Assembly (NCBI RefSeq): GCF_003633755.1
Contig: NZ_RBIL01000001.1
Span: 2,341,426-2,405,425 of the forward strand
Direction of reading: 5' to 3'
DNA length: 64,000 bases
Source: Solirubrobacter pauli
GTDB lineage: Bacteria; Actinomycetota; Thermoleophilia; Solirubrobacterales; Solirubrobacteraceae
The translations under genes and the position numbers were made by a program. The notes below the pieces were generated by a model. It was not told where the DNA came from. It ran no database searches and worked only from the letters and a program-made list of their open reading frames with translations. Shown here piece after piece: positions 30,484 to 39,329 of the stretch. Every line of letters starts with the position of its first letter. Within the stretch, counting starts at the first letter, position 1.

Positions 30484-32288
30484 GGCGTCGGGGTGGCGGT
30501 TGGAGTGGCATTGGGGTCAGGCACGACGGCAATGGTGACCGTGCCACCGGTCGAACGCCGGGTGCCGGCCGCCGGCGACTGCCCGATGACGCGGCCGACG
30601 AGGGCCGGATCGCCCTGCCGCTCGACGGTCTTGACCTTGTAGCCCGCGTCCTCGAGCGCCTGCGTGGCCTCTTCGGCGGTCGGGTTGTCCGTGGTCACGT
30701 CCGGGATCTGCGGGCGTTCCTTGGCGACGACCAGCGCGACGGTCGAGCCGGGCGCGACGGTGGTCCCGTTCGCCGGGTTCTGCTCGAGCACCGTGCCGGG
30801 CGGCTCGGAGCTCTCGCGCTCGGTCACGTCGGCGCTCAACCCGGCGCTCTGCAGGGCCTGCTCCGCACCCTCGCGCGTGTTGCCGACGAGCCCCGGCACC
30901 GTCACGCCCTCGCGGCCGCGGCTGACGGTCAGCGTGATCGTCCGGCCCTTGGAGACGCTCCGGCCCTGCTCGGGCGAGGAGCTGATGACGTCGCCCTCGG
31001 GCACGGAGTCCGAGTACGCGCGCTCGACCTTGGGCTTGAACCCCGCGGCCTCGAGCGCCTGCTCGGCCTCCTCCTGCGAGGTCCCCACGACCGCGGGCAC
31101 GGTCACCTGCTCGCGCCCGGCCGACACACGGATCTCGACGGCCGCGCCCTCGCGTACCTCCGAGCCGGCCTCGGGGTTCTGCGAGATGACCTCGTCGCGC
31201 TTGACCTCGTCGCTGACGACGTTCTCGATGTCCGGCTCGAGGCCGCGGCGCTGCAGGATCGCGATCGCGTCGTCGGCGTTGCGGCCGACGAGGTTCGGGA
31301 CGGTGACCTTCTCGCCGCCCGCGAAGAGGAAGAACGCGCCGACGGCCAACGCGGCGATCACCAGCAGCCCGAGCGCCCACAGCCACCAGCGCGACCGCTC
31401 GACCTCCTCCTCGACGTAGGGGTCAACGACGACCGGCGGCGGCTCGGCGACGATCCGCCGCGTGGGCGCGTGGCGGGCCTGCTCGAGCGCCGCGATGAAC
31501 TCCTCGGCGCTCTGGAAGCGCAGGTTCGGGTCCTTCTCCAGCGCCCGCAGCACGACGGCCTCGAGCGCGGGCGGGATGCCCGGGCGCAGCTGGCCGGGCG
31601 GGACCGGGCGCTCGTTGACGTGCTTGAGCGCGATCGAGACCGGCGCCTCGCCGTCGAACGGCACGTGCCCGGTGAGCAGCTCGTAGAGCACGATCCCGGC
31701 CGAGTACAGGTCCGAGCGCCGGTCGACCGGGTGCCCGTTGGCCTGCTCGGGCGAGAGGTACTGGACCGTGCCGACGATCGCGCCCGTCTGCGTCATCTCG
31801 GAGTTGCCGGCGCGCGCGATCCCGAAGTCGGCGACCTTGGCCTCGCCCTCGGGGTCGAGGATGACGTTCTGGGGCTTGATGTCGCGGTGGACGATCCCGC
31901 GCCGGTGCGCGTAGGCGAGCGCCCGCAGGACCTGCTCGACGAGCCCGACCGCGATGTGCGGCGGCAGCGGGCCGCGCTCGGTCACGAGCTCCTTGAGCGT
32001 CTGCCCGTCGACCAGCTCCATCGCGATGTAGGGCGTGCCTTCCCACTCGGACCGGTCGAAGATGCCGACGATGTTCGGGTGCGTGAGCCCGGCCGCGGCC
32101 TGCGCCTCGCGGCGGAAGCGCTCGTGGAACTCCGGGTCCGTCGCATAGCGCCCGCCGAGCAGCTTGACCGCGACGCGGCGCCCGAGCACCTCGTCCTCGG
32201 CGCACCAGACCTCGGCCATGCCGCCGGCGCCCAGGCGCTTCATCGCCCGGTAGCGGCCGTCGATCATGGTGTCGCGGGCGATGATCAT
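30480..32288 (-). CDS. pknB: PASTA-domain Ser/Thr protein kinase PknB/Stk
   Basis: Product is 602 residues. The kinase domain (~1-270) has GAGGMAEVWCAED, AVKLL, HRDIKPQNVILD and DFGIARAGN. A transmembrane segment is at ~303-322 (LWALGLLVIAALAVGAFFLF). Outside are four PASTA repeats (~330-395, 397-463, 465-530, 532-595) beginning TVPNLVG, TVPAVVG, TVPGLVG and IPDVTT, which sense muropeptides or lipid II in homologues. It lies between pbpA, whose stop it overlaps, and ddl, as part of the division and wall regulatory cluster. A short Pro/Thr tail closes it. Confidence 0.95.
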   Translation of the reverse strand: MIIARDTMIDGRYRAMKRLGAGGMAEVWCAEDEVLGRRVAVKLLGGRYATDPEFHERFRREAQAAAGLTHPNIVGIFDRSEWEGTPYIAMELVDGQTLKELVTERGPLPPHIAVGLVEQVLRALAYAHRRGIVHRDIKPQNVILDPEGEAKVADFGIARAGNSEMTQTGAIVGTVQYLSPEQANGHPVDRRSDLYSAGIVLYELLTGHVPFDGEAPVSIALKHVNERPVPPGQLRPGIPPALEAVVLRALEKDPNLRFQSAEEFIAALEQARHAPTRRIVAEPPPVVVDPYVEEEVERSRWWLWALGLLVIAALAVGAFFLFAGGEKVTVPNLVGRNADDAIAILQRRGLEPDIENVVSDEVKRDEVISQNPEAGSEVREGAAVEIRVSAGREQVTVPAVVGTSQEEAEQALEAAGFKPKVERAYSDSVPEGDVISSSPEQGRSVSKGRTITLTVSRGREGVTVPGLVGNTREGAEQALQSAGLSADVTERESSEPPGTVLEQNPANGTTVAPGSTVALVVAKERPQIPDVTTDNPTAEEATQALEDAGYKVKTVERQGDPALVGRVIGQSPAAGTRRSTGGTVTIAVVPDPNATPTATPTP

Positions 32289-33673
32289 TGTCCGAGCGCC
32301 TGCAGCACTTGCTTGGCGATGGGCGCGGCGACGGTGCCGCCCTGGCCCTGCTCGCGCTCGATGATCACGGCCACGGCGACGTCCTTTGTGAAGCCGATGA
32401 ACCAGAGGTCGTTGATGCCCTGGGCGATGTTGATCTCGGCCGTGCCGGTCTTGCCCGCGACCTCGACGCCCGAGAGCGCCGCCGCGGTGCCCGAGCCCTC
32501 GCGCACGACGGACTTCATCATCGTCCCGACCTTGGCCGCGGTGTCCTCGGACATCACGCGCTCGGCCTCCTCGGGCAGCGGCTCGTCCGTGGTGCGCCCG
32601 TCCGGATCGACGATCTTCTCGACGAGCCGCGGCTGCATCCGCACGCCCCCGTTGCCGATCGTCTGCGCGACCGTCGCCATCTGCAGCGGCGTGACCAGCA
32701 GCAGGCCCTGGCCGATCGCCGTGCGGCCCACGTCGACCCGGTCCGAGCTCATCGGGAGGATCTTGTTGGCCTTCACGTCACGTGGCCCGCTCGCCGTCAT
32801 CTGGTCGTCGGGGTAGTCCATCGGCGGGTCCTCGCCAAAGCCGAACCGGTCCATGTACTCCTGCATGCGGTTGCGCCCCAGCTTCACGCCGACCTCGGCC
32901 CACACCGTGTTGACGGAGTTGGTGAGCGCCTCGGTGAGGGTGATGTCGCCATAGTCGCGCTGTCCGAAGTTGTTCAGCGGCGTACCCGAGATCACCTTCC
33001 CGTTCTTGCCGTCGACGCGCGAGTCGGGCTGGTAGCGACCGCTGTCGATGGCGGCGGTGGCGGTCACGGTCTTCATCGTCGATCCCGGCGGATACAGGCC
33101 CTGGGTGGCGCGGTTGAACACGCTCTTGGCGTCCTCGGGCTTGTCGGGGTCGAACGACGGCGTACCCGCCAGGACCTTGACCGAGCCGTCCTTGACGCCG
33201 AGCGCGACGACCGCGCCCTGGTGGCCCTGCAGCAGGTCGTAGGCCAGCTCCTGGGCACGCGGGACGAGCGTCGTCTGCAGGTCGTCGCCGACCTGCGTGT
33301 CCTTCGTCAGCGAGTCGATCAGGCTCGAGAGCTCCTGCTTGCGGCCGACGAGCGCGTCGTTGTAGTAGCGCTCCAGGCCCGCGCGGCCGATCCGGACGTT
33401 GTCGAAGCCGACCGGCAGCGCGAACAGCGAGCCGGTGGGGTAGCGCCGCCCGTACCGGCCGCCCGACAGGCGCGTGCTGCCCGCGAGCACCTCGCGGTTC
33501 GCCGCCCGGATCACGCCGCGTTTGATCCGCTGCTCCTCGATCCGCACGCGCGCGTTGTCGGGGTTCTCGCGCAGCCGCTGCGCGCCGAACACCGACCAGC
33601 GGGACGTGAACCCGATCAGCACCGCGAACAGGACCAGGAACACGACGTAGAGGCGGAAGATCGGGACGTTCAC
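32285..33673 (-). CDS. pbpA: Class B penicillin-binding protein (PbpA-like transpeptidase)
   Basis: Product is 462 residues. A single N-terminal membrane anchor (LYVVFLVLFAVLIGF, about 7-21) is followed by a short dimerisation region and the transpeptidase domain: PPGSTMKTV with the active Ser, NSVNT as the SxN motif, and AGKTGTAE as KTG. GTG at 33673 is chosen since it overlaps the ftsW stop as GTGA and directly precedes the anchor. The pair with the SEDS glycosyltransferase upstream forms a synthase for wall elongation or division. Confidence 0.92.
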   Translation of the reverse strand: MNVPIFRLYVVFLVLFAVLIGFTSRWSVFGAQRLRENPDNARVRIEEQRIKRGVIRAANREVLAGSTRLSGGRYGRRYPTGSLFALPVGFDNVRIGRAGLERYYNDALVGRKQELSSLIDSLTKDTQVGDDLQTTLVPRAQELAYDLLQGHQGAVVALGVKDGSVKVLAGTPSFDPDKPEDAKSVFNRATQGLYPPGSTMKTVTATAAIDSGRYQPDSRVDGKNGKVISGTPLNNFGQRDYGDITLTEALTNSVNTVWAEVGVKLGRNRMQEYMDRFGFGEDPPMDYPDDQMTASGPRDVKANKILPMSSDRVDVGRTAIGQGLLLVTPLQMATVAQTIGNGGVRMQPRLVEKIVDPDGRTTDEPLPEEAERVMSEDTAAKVGTMMKSVVREGSGTAAALSGVEVAGKTGTAEINIAQGINDLWFIGFTKDVAVAVIIEREQGQGGTVAAPIAKQVLQALGQ

Positions 33674-34956
33674 GAGGGTGTTCGGGCCCGGTTGGAGATC
33701 AGCAGCAGCAGCGCCAGCAGGATGAAGTTGGCGACGATCGACGAGCCGCCGTAGCTCACGAACGGCAGCGTGACGCCGGTCAGCGGGATCACGCGCGTGA
33801 CGCCGCCGACGATCACGAACACCTGCAGCGCCATCACGGCGGTCAGGCCGGTCGCGAGCAGCTTGGAGAAGCTGTCGGTGGCCAGCGTCGCGATCTTGAA
33901 GCCGCGCTCGGCGATCAGCATGTACGTGGCGATCACGCCGAGCCCGCCGACGAGCCCGAGGTCGTTGACGATGACGGCGTAGATCATGTCCGTCTCCGGC
34001 GCCGGGATCAGCGGGCCGCCGTCCGGCACGCGCAGCACGGCAGCGCCGAGCCCTTGGCCGAACAGCCCGCCGTCCGCCATCGCGAACATGCCGTTGGCGA
34101 TCTGGTAGCCGGTCGAGTCGTAGGTCTTGAACGGGTCCAGCCAGATGTCGACGCGGTCCTGCACGTGGCTGATCGTCGAGGCGAAGAAGTACGCGCCTGC
34201 GGCGAACATGCCGAGCCCGATGACGACGAAGCTGAGCCGGTTCGTCGCCACGTAGATCAGCGCCAGGAACGCGCCGAAGTACATCAGCGACGAGCCGAGG
34301 TCGCGGATGAACACGAGCATGAACATCGCCGCGCCCCAGACCACGAGCAACGGGCCGAGGTGCTTGAACGGCGGGATCGTGATGCCGAGGAAGCGCCGCG
34401 AGCCCTGCACGAGGACCTGGCGCGTGTCGCGCAGGTAGGCGGCGAGGAAGATGACGATGGCGATCTTGCCCAGCTCGGCGGGCTGGAAGGAGATCGGCCC
34501 GACGCCGACCCCCAGGTACGCGCCGTTGACCTGCTGGCCGATGCCCGGCACGCGGGGGAGCAGCAGCAGCGCGAGCCCGGCGAGCGCGATCGTGTAGCGG
34601 TAGCGCTCCAGCACGCGGAAGTCGCGCAGGAGGAAGATCGTCGCCACGAACGCGATCAGCCCGATCACGAACCACTGCGCCTGGTCGCGCGCCAGGTCCT
34701 CGTCGATCCGGTAGACGACCACGAGCCCGAAGCACGCGAGCACCGCCACCAGCGGGAACAGGTACGGGTCCGCGTGCGGCAGCGTGAAGCGGATCACGAG
34801 GTGCCCGGCGAAGCACAGGGCGAGGAAGATCCCGCCGTACGTCAGGGAGACGTCCGACAGCAGCTCGTTGCGTTGGATGAAGATCGCGGCGAACCCCGCC
34901 GTCACCAGGAGCGACGCCGGGATGAGCGCCAGCAACTCGCGGTTGCGGGCGCTCAT
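33670..34956 (-). CDS. SEDS-family peptidoglycan glycosyltransferase (FtsW/RodA)
   Basis: Product is 428 residues with about ten hydrophobic segments. Conserved SEDS parts are ISFQPAELGKIAIVIFLAAYL, the VFIRDLGSSLMYFGAFL segment with the catalytic Asp region, ETDMIYAVIVNDLGLVGGL, and VTLPFVSYGGSSIVAN near the end. It polymerises lipid II and works with the class B PBP encoded next. In the related mycobacterial cluster the equivalent is called rodA; which process it serves cannot be told from sequence alone. Confidence 0.92.
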   Translation of the reverse strand: MSARNRELLALIPASLLVTAGFAAIFIQRNELLSDVSLTYGGIFLALCFAGHLVIRFTLPHADPYLFPLVAVLACFGLVVVYRIDEDLARDQAQWFVIGLIAFVATIFLLRDFRVLERYRYTIALAGLALLLLPRVPGIGQQVNGAYLGVGVGPISFQPAELGKIAIVIFLAAYLRDTRQVLVQGSRRFLGITIPPFKHLGPLLVVWGAAMFMLVFIRDLGSSLMYFGAFLALIYVATNRLSFVVIGLGMFAAGAYFFASTISHVQDRVDIWLDPFKTYDSTGYQIANGMFAMADGGLFGQGLGAAVLRVPDGGPLIPAPETDMIYAVIVNDLGLVGGLGVIATYMLIAERGFKIATLATDSFSKLLATGLTAVMALQVFVIVGGVTRVIPLTGVTLPFVSYGGSSIVANFILLALLLLISNRARTPS

Positions 34957-34957
34957 G

Positions 34958-36289
34958 TCAGGAGATCTTGCCGTCTTCGAGGTCCTTGACGAGCGACTCG
35001 GCGTCGTCCTTGGAGCGCAGCTTGTGGTCCGTGAACGTCGTCCGGCGCGCCGTGGGCACGCTCTGGATCGTCACGCCCGAGTGACGGACCGGCTGATAGA
35101 GCTCGATGCCGAGCGGGAGGTCGTACGGCAACCCGTGGTAGAGCGTCACCTCTCCGCGGGTCTCGTCCACTCCGACGAAGTACACCTGCCGGGTGGCGAG
35201 CCAGAACGCGGCCAGCAGGCCGACGAGGCATCCCAGGACGATCAGCTTCCCGGGTGAGAAGAGCCGCAGGCGCCGTCTCTTGGACGCCGGCTCGCGGCGC
35301 GGAGGCGCGTGCGGGCGCTCTTCCTCCTCTTCATCGATCGGCTGCGCGCGCGGACGCACCGCGGAGAGCGCGACGGTGCCGGAGGCGCGGTAGGCGGCCT
35401 CGCGGGCGACGGCCTCGTCGCCGGTCCGCGTGTGCCCGGTCGGCCGGCTGACGCCCTGGCGCGGCTCGGAGACGGCCTCGCCGGTGAACGTCTGGTACTC
35501 GTTCGTCTCGCCGTCGTGCGGGATCTCGTAGGCCTCGGTCGGCTGGTCGAGCGTCGAGCCGCCCACGGCGACCTCTTCGATCCGGAAGAGGATGATCGTG
35601 ATGTTGTCGCGGCCGCCGGCGTCGTTGGCGGCCGCGATCAGCGCGCGGCCGAGATCCGTGAGCGAGCGCTCCTGGTCGGCCAGCAGGGCCTTGAGCTCCG
35701 GCTCGCGGACCATCGCCGTCAGGCCGTCCGAGCAGACCATGAACAGGTCGCCGGCGCGCGCGGGCTCCTCGAAGACGTCGACCTGCACGCTGGGCTCCGG
35801 GCCGAGCGCGCGGGTGATCACGGATCGCTGCGGGTGCGTCTCCGCCTGCTCCTCCGTGAGCTTCTCGCGGTCGATCAGCTCCTGCACGAGCGAGTGGTCC
35901 TTCGTGATCCGGCGCAGCTCGCCGTCGCGCAGCAGGTAGCAGCGCGAGTCGCCGACGTGCGCGACCGTCACGGTGCTCTCGCCGACGTAGGCGGCGGTCA
36001 CGGTCGTGCCCATGCCGTGGCGCCCGGACTGGGTCCGCGAGCGCTCGTGGATGGACCGGTTGGCCTCCTCGATGATCCGCCTGAGGCCTTCGCCGGGCGA
36101 GCCGCCGTCGGGCAGGCCGGGCGCGAACGACTCGACCGCCATCTCCGACGCGACCTCGCCGGCCTGGGCGCCGCCCATGCCGTCGGCGACGACGAACAAC
36201 GGCGCACGCACGAAGTAGTTGTCTTCGTTGCCCGTGCGCTGCAGGCCGAGGTCCGACCCGTGCCAATGCTCAGCGATTCGCAGCATCAC
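34958..36289 (-). CDS. pstP: PP2C-type Ser/Thr phosphatase PstP
   Basis: Product is 443 residues. The catalytic PP2C domain (~1-240) has SDLGLQRTGNEDN, FVVADGMGG, TVAHVGDSRCYL, FMVCSDGLTAMV and GGRDNITIILF with the metal-binding Asp residues. An acidic linker (IDEEEEERPHAPPR) and one transmembrane segment at ~360-380 (LIVLGCLVGLLAAFWLATR) follow, then a short outer domain. It counteracts the Ser/Thr kinases of the cluster. The start GTG/ATG overlaps the fhaB stop (GTGATG). Confidence 0.93.
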   Translation of the reverse strand: MMLRIAEHWHGSDLGLQRTGNEDNYFVRAPLFVVADGMGGAQAGEVASEMAVESFAPGLPDGGSPGEGLRRIIEEANRSIHERSRTQSGRHGMGTTVTAAYVGESTVTVAHVGDSRCYLLRDGELRRITKDHSLVQELIDREKLTEEQAETHPQRSVITRALGPEPSVQVDVFEEPARAGDLFMVCSDGLTAMVREPELKALLADQERSLTDLGRALIAAANDAGGRDNITIILFRIEEVAVGGSTLDQPTEAYEIPHDGETNEYQTFTGEAVSEPRQGVSRPTGHTRTGDEAVAREAAYRASGTVALSAVRPRAQPIDEEEEERPHAPPRREPASKRRRLRLFSPGKLIVLGCLVGLLAAFWLATRQVYFVGVDETRGEVTLYHGLPYDLPLGIELYQPVRHSGVTIQSVPTARRTTFTDHKLRSKDDAESLVKDLEDGKIS

Positions 36290-36777
36290 CGCTCGTAGGA
36301 GAACACGCTGTCGCCGATCCGGATCTTGTCCCCGGCGTGCAGGGGCTGAGGCCCGCGGAGCGGCTCCTCATTGAGATACGTGCCGTTCGTGGATCCGAGA
36401 TCCTCCAAGACCATCACATCTCCCTGCGGGGTCAGCCGCGCGTGCTTTGAAGACGCGAATCCGTCCTCGAGCCGGATGTCCGCCTGGTCCCCACGACCGA
36501 GCAGCGCTCCCTCGCTGAGATCATAGGCGGAGCCGGGCGCCAGGCCCGCCGCGGTGTCGACCCGCAGCTTGGGCCGGCCGATGTCGCGGGCCATCGGCGT
36601 GGACGCGCTGTACATGCCGGTCGCGCCCTCGTCGTAGTCCGCGCTCGGACCGACGTACCCCGGCTCGGTGCCGCGCCGCAGGTCCTTCAGCGCCGAGCGG
36701 GCGACCCACAGCAGGAACAGGTACAGCACGGCGAGGAAGCCGAACTTGAGGGCGACGGAGATCGGCTCGAGCTCCAT
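36286..36777 (-). CDS. fhaB: Membrane-anchored FHA-domain protein FhaB
   Basis: Product is 163 residues. An N-terminal hydrophobic anchor (~10-27, FGFLAVLYLFLLWVARSAL) leads to a forkhead-associated domain at ~85-163, with LLGRGDQADIRLED, SSKHARLT and LGSTNGTYLN, the phosphothreonine-binding loops. It should recruit phosphorylated partners of the kinases in this cluster. It overlaps pstP by four bases and follows fhaA by two. Confidence 0.93.
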   Translation of the reverse strand: MELEPISVALKFGFLAVLYLFLLWVARSALKDLRRGTEPGYVGPSADYDEGATGMYSASTPMARDIGRPKLRVDTAAGLAPGSAYDLSEGALLGRGDQADIRLEDGFASSKHARLTPQGDVMVLEDLGSTNGTYLNEEPLRGPQPLHAGDKIRIGDSVFSYER

Positions 36778-36779
36778 CG

Positions 36780-37538
36780 CTACTCCAGCTCGAAGGTGAC
36801 GCGGGAGGTCCCGAGCTCGATCACGTCGCCGTGGCGGATCGACTGCGGGCCGTCGACGCGGCGGCCGTTGACCTTGATGCCGTTGGTCGAGCCCAGGTCG
36901 TTGACGATCCAGGATCCGCCGGACGGCCGCACCTCGGCGTGGCGGCGGGAGACGTTCGCGTCGTCGAGCACGACGTCGCAGTCGCGGCTGCGGCCGAGCA
37001 CCGCGCCACGCGCCGACACCGTGACGCTGCCGCCGTGCTCGACGTGCAGGCGCGCCTCGCCCCGCTGCGGGTGCGGCTCGCGCAGCGGCTCCGACAGCCG
37101 GGCGGACGCCGAGTACACCTGCGTGTGGCCCTCGTCGCCCTGGCTGGGCGCGTCCTGCTCGCGGGCGGGCGGCTTGACGAGCCGCGCCTGGATGCCGAAC
37201 TCGCCGAGCCGCAGCCGCTCGTCGGTGCGGAAGGTGATCTGCGGGCTCGTCATCAGCGCGATCCGCTCGCTGCGCGCGTGCTCGAGCAGGTAGCCGGCGA
37301 GCTCACTGGCCAGCTCCTCCTCGTAGCCCTCGAACTGCTGGCGGTCCTGCTTGGACAGCCATACCGCGTACTCGTTCGGCGCGTAGACGCGGGAGAGCGA
37401 CTGCACCTTGTGCTCGTCCATCTCCTTCGTGAGCTTGCGCGCGATCTCCACAGGCCGCACCTCGGACTTGAAGGCACGGGAGAACGTGCCCTCGACGAGC
37501 CCGGCGAGCTTGGATTCGAGGTTGCGCAGTACGCTCAT
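36780..37538 (-). CDS. fhaA: FHA-domain protein FhaA (DUF3662-FHA)
   Basis: Product is 252 residues. Residues ~1-125 form the DUF3662 domain (NLESKLAGLVEGTFSRAFKS, then PVEIARKLTKEMDEH). Residues ~165-252 are the FHA domain with LGRSRDCDVVLDD, SRRHAEVRP and LGSTNGIKVNGR. In mycobacteria FhaA binds phosphorylated MviN and PbpA. It heads the leftward unit fhaA-fhaB-pstP-ftsW-pbpA-pknB-ddl; no distinct promoter could be named in the 57 bases upstream. Confidence 0.93.
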   Translation of the reverse strand: MSVLRNLESKLAGLVEGTFSRAFKSEVRPVEIARKLTKEMDEHKVQSLSRVYAPNEYAVWLSKQDRQQFEGYEEELASELAGYLLEHARSERIALMTSPQITFRTDERLRLGEFGIQARLVKPPAREQDAPSQGDEGHTQVYSASARLSEPLREPHPQRGEARLHVEHGGSVTVSARGAVLGRSRDCDVVLDDANVSRRHAEVRPSGGSWIVNDLGSTNGIKVNGRRVDGPQSIRHGDVIELGTSRVTFELE

Positions 37539-37595
37539 GCGCCGCTACGCGGGTCCGATGGCCATGATTGCCGGTGCACAGTATCCGCCTCGGCG

Positions 37596-39242
37596 TCACG
37601 GCTCCACCACCCCGGCCCCCCGAATGCGGGGGATCGCGACCGCCAGAGCCCCGGCGACGACGCTCGCGAGCACGGCGTTGCGTGGCTCTGGAGCGCCGAT
37701 CGCGTCCGCTATGGCGAACGCCGACGCCCCCAGCGCGGCGGCCCAGGTGGATGCTCCGACGAGATCGAGCGTCAACCAGCGGCCGCGCACGATCCAGGGC
37801 AGGACGGCGGCGGCGACCGCGAACAGCGCCGCGTAGAGGAGCGCTCCGCTCTCGAGCAGCGGGCCGAGCACCCGGTCGGCCGCCTGCTCGACGGTCGCCG
37901 GGGTCCGCTCGGGCGGACCCGCGAGCAGGTCGCGCTCGACCAGCGGCGCCGCGAGCAGGGTCCACCAGGCGCCGAGCGCGCCGAGCGCCGCCCGGGCGAA
38001 CCACGTGCGTGCGCGGCCGGCCAGGGCGGGATAGGCGAGCGCCAGCGTCGCGAGGCCCAGCAGCGGGGCGGCCGCGGGCAGCGTCCAGGTGGTGCCATGG
38101 CGGCGCAGCAGCGCGGGGACGGGCACGAGCGCGAGCCCGGCCAGCAGCGCCGCTCCCGGCCGTTCGACCGACAGCGTGGCGAGCGTGGCCGCGGCGACGA
38201 CGAGCCAGCCCAGGCGCGGGAGCAAGGCGACCGCGGCGACCGCGGCCAACGCCGGGAGGACCGGCTGCTCCGCCCACGCCAGCGCGCCGGCGCACAGCCC
38301 GCCGGCGGCCGCGGCGGCGAGCCCGCGGGCCACACCGCGCGGGAGCTCGAGCGCCGTGTCGTCGTACGGCAGGGCGACGGTGCCGCCCTCGTCGGAGACG
38401 TCGTCGAGGGTGTCGGAGAGCGCGTCGGCCAGCTCGTCGAGCGTCCCGCGCTCGGCGGGCTTGGGACGCAGCGCGCGGTCGATCGCCGCGCACAGCTCGG
38501 GCGGCAGGTCCTTGCGGGCGCGCTTGAGCGGTGGCAGCACGCTGCCGAGGCGCTTCGCGGTCGCGGCGGGCGAGCCGGCGCGCACGGGGTTGACGCCCGC
38601 CAGCGCCTCGTAGAGGACGAGCGCGAGGCTGTAGAGGTCGCAGCGGTGGTCGATCCGCTTGCCCTCGGCCTGCTCGGGCGCCATGTAGGCGAGCGTGCCG
38701 ACGACGTCGCCGGTGCGGGTCAGCGGCTCGTCGCCGGCGAGGTGCGCGACGCCGAAGTCGGCGAGCTTGGCGACGCCCGCGGCCGAGCGCGGCGCGTCGG
38801 GGATGAGCACGTTCTGCGGCTTGACGTCGCGGTGCACGACGCCGCGCTCGTGCGCATGGCTGAGCGCGCTGCACAGCGCGAGGCCGATCCGCAGCACGTC
38901 GCGGTCGCTGAGCAGCCCGTCGGCGCTGAGGTCGTCGACGGTCCGGCCGTAGACCAGCTCCGACACCAGGTAGCGGGCCTGCGAGTCCTGGCCGGCGTCG
39001 AAGATCGCGACGATACCCGGGTGGTCGAGCCGGCCGGCGGCCAGGGCCTCGCGCTGAGCGCGCGTGGGATCGCCGCCGCCGCCGGACGGGATCACCTTGA
39101 CCGCCACGGCGCGCTGCAGCCGCTCGTCGGTGGCGGCGTAGACCGTGCCGAACCCACCCGCGCCGAGCCGCTGGCCGAGCCGGTATCGGTTCAGGACGAG
39201 GTCGGCCGACAGGGTCGCCGGGAGCTCATCCGTGATCTCCAT
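37596..39242 (-). CDS. Ser/Thr protein kinase fused to polytopic membrane domain
   Basis: Product is 548 residues. The kinase domain (~17-275) has RLGAGGFGTVYAATD, AVKVIP, HRDVKPQNVLI and DFGVAHLAGD, then APEQAEGKR. From ~318 onward the chain is Ala/Leu-rich with six to eight predicted membrane segments and little extracellular loop. A kinase with a multi-span C-terminus differs from the single-pass kinases nearby, so its input may come from within the membrane. ATG at 39242 begins just before the domain; an ATG at 39302 would add 20 residues. It faces the next gene divergently. Confidence 0.85.
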   Translation of the reverse strand: MEITDELPATLSADLVLNRYRLGQRLGAGGFGTVYAATDERLQRAVAVKVIPSGGGGDPTRAQREALAAGRLDHPGIVAIFDAGQDSQARYLVSELVYGRTVDDLSADGLLSDRDVLRIGLALCSALSHAHERGVVHRDVKPQNVLIPDAPRSAAGVAKLADFGVAHLAGDEPLTRTGDVVGTLAYMAPEQAEGKRIDHRCDLYSLALVLYEALAGVNPVRAGSPAATAKRLGSVLPPLKRARKDLPPELCAAIDRALRPKPAERGTLDELADALSDTLDDVSDEGGTVALPYDDTALELPRGVARGLAAAAAGGLCAGALAWAEQPVLPALAAVAAVALLPRLGWLVVAAATLATLSVERPGAALLAGLALVPVPALLRRHGTTWTLPAAAPLLGLATLALAYPALAGRARTWFARAALGALGAWWTLLAAPLVERDLLAGPPERTPATVEQAADRVLGPLLESGALLYAALFAVAAAVLPWIVRGRWLTLDLVGASTWAAALGASAFAIADAIGAPEPRNAVLASVVAGALAVAIPRIRGAGVVEP

Positions 39243-39329
39243 TGCAGGCGATTTCGCCGCAAAGGCGTACTTCCCTCCGGTACCCCTGTCATCCTGGGAC
39301 ATCCAGCCGCCGCTGAGGAGACCCCTACT

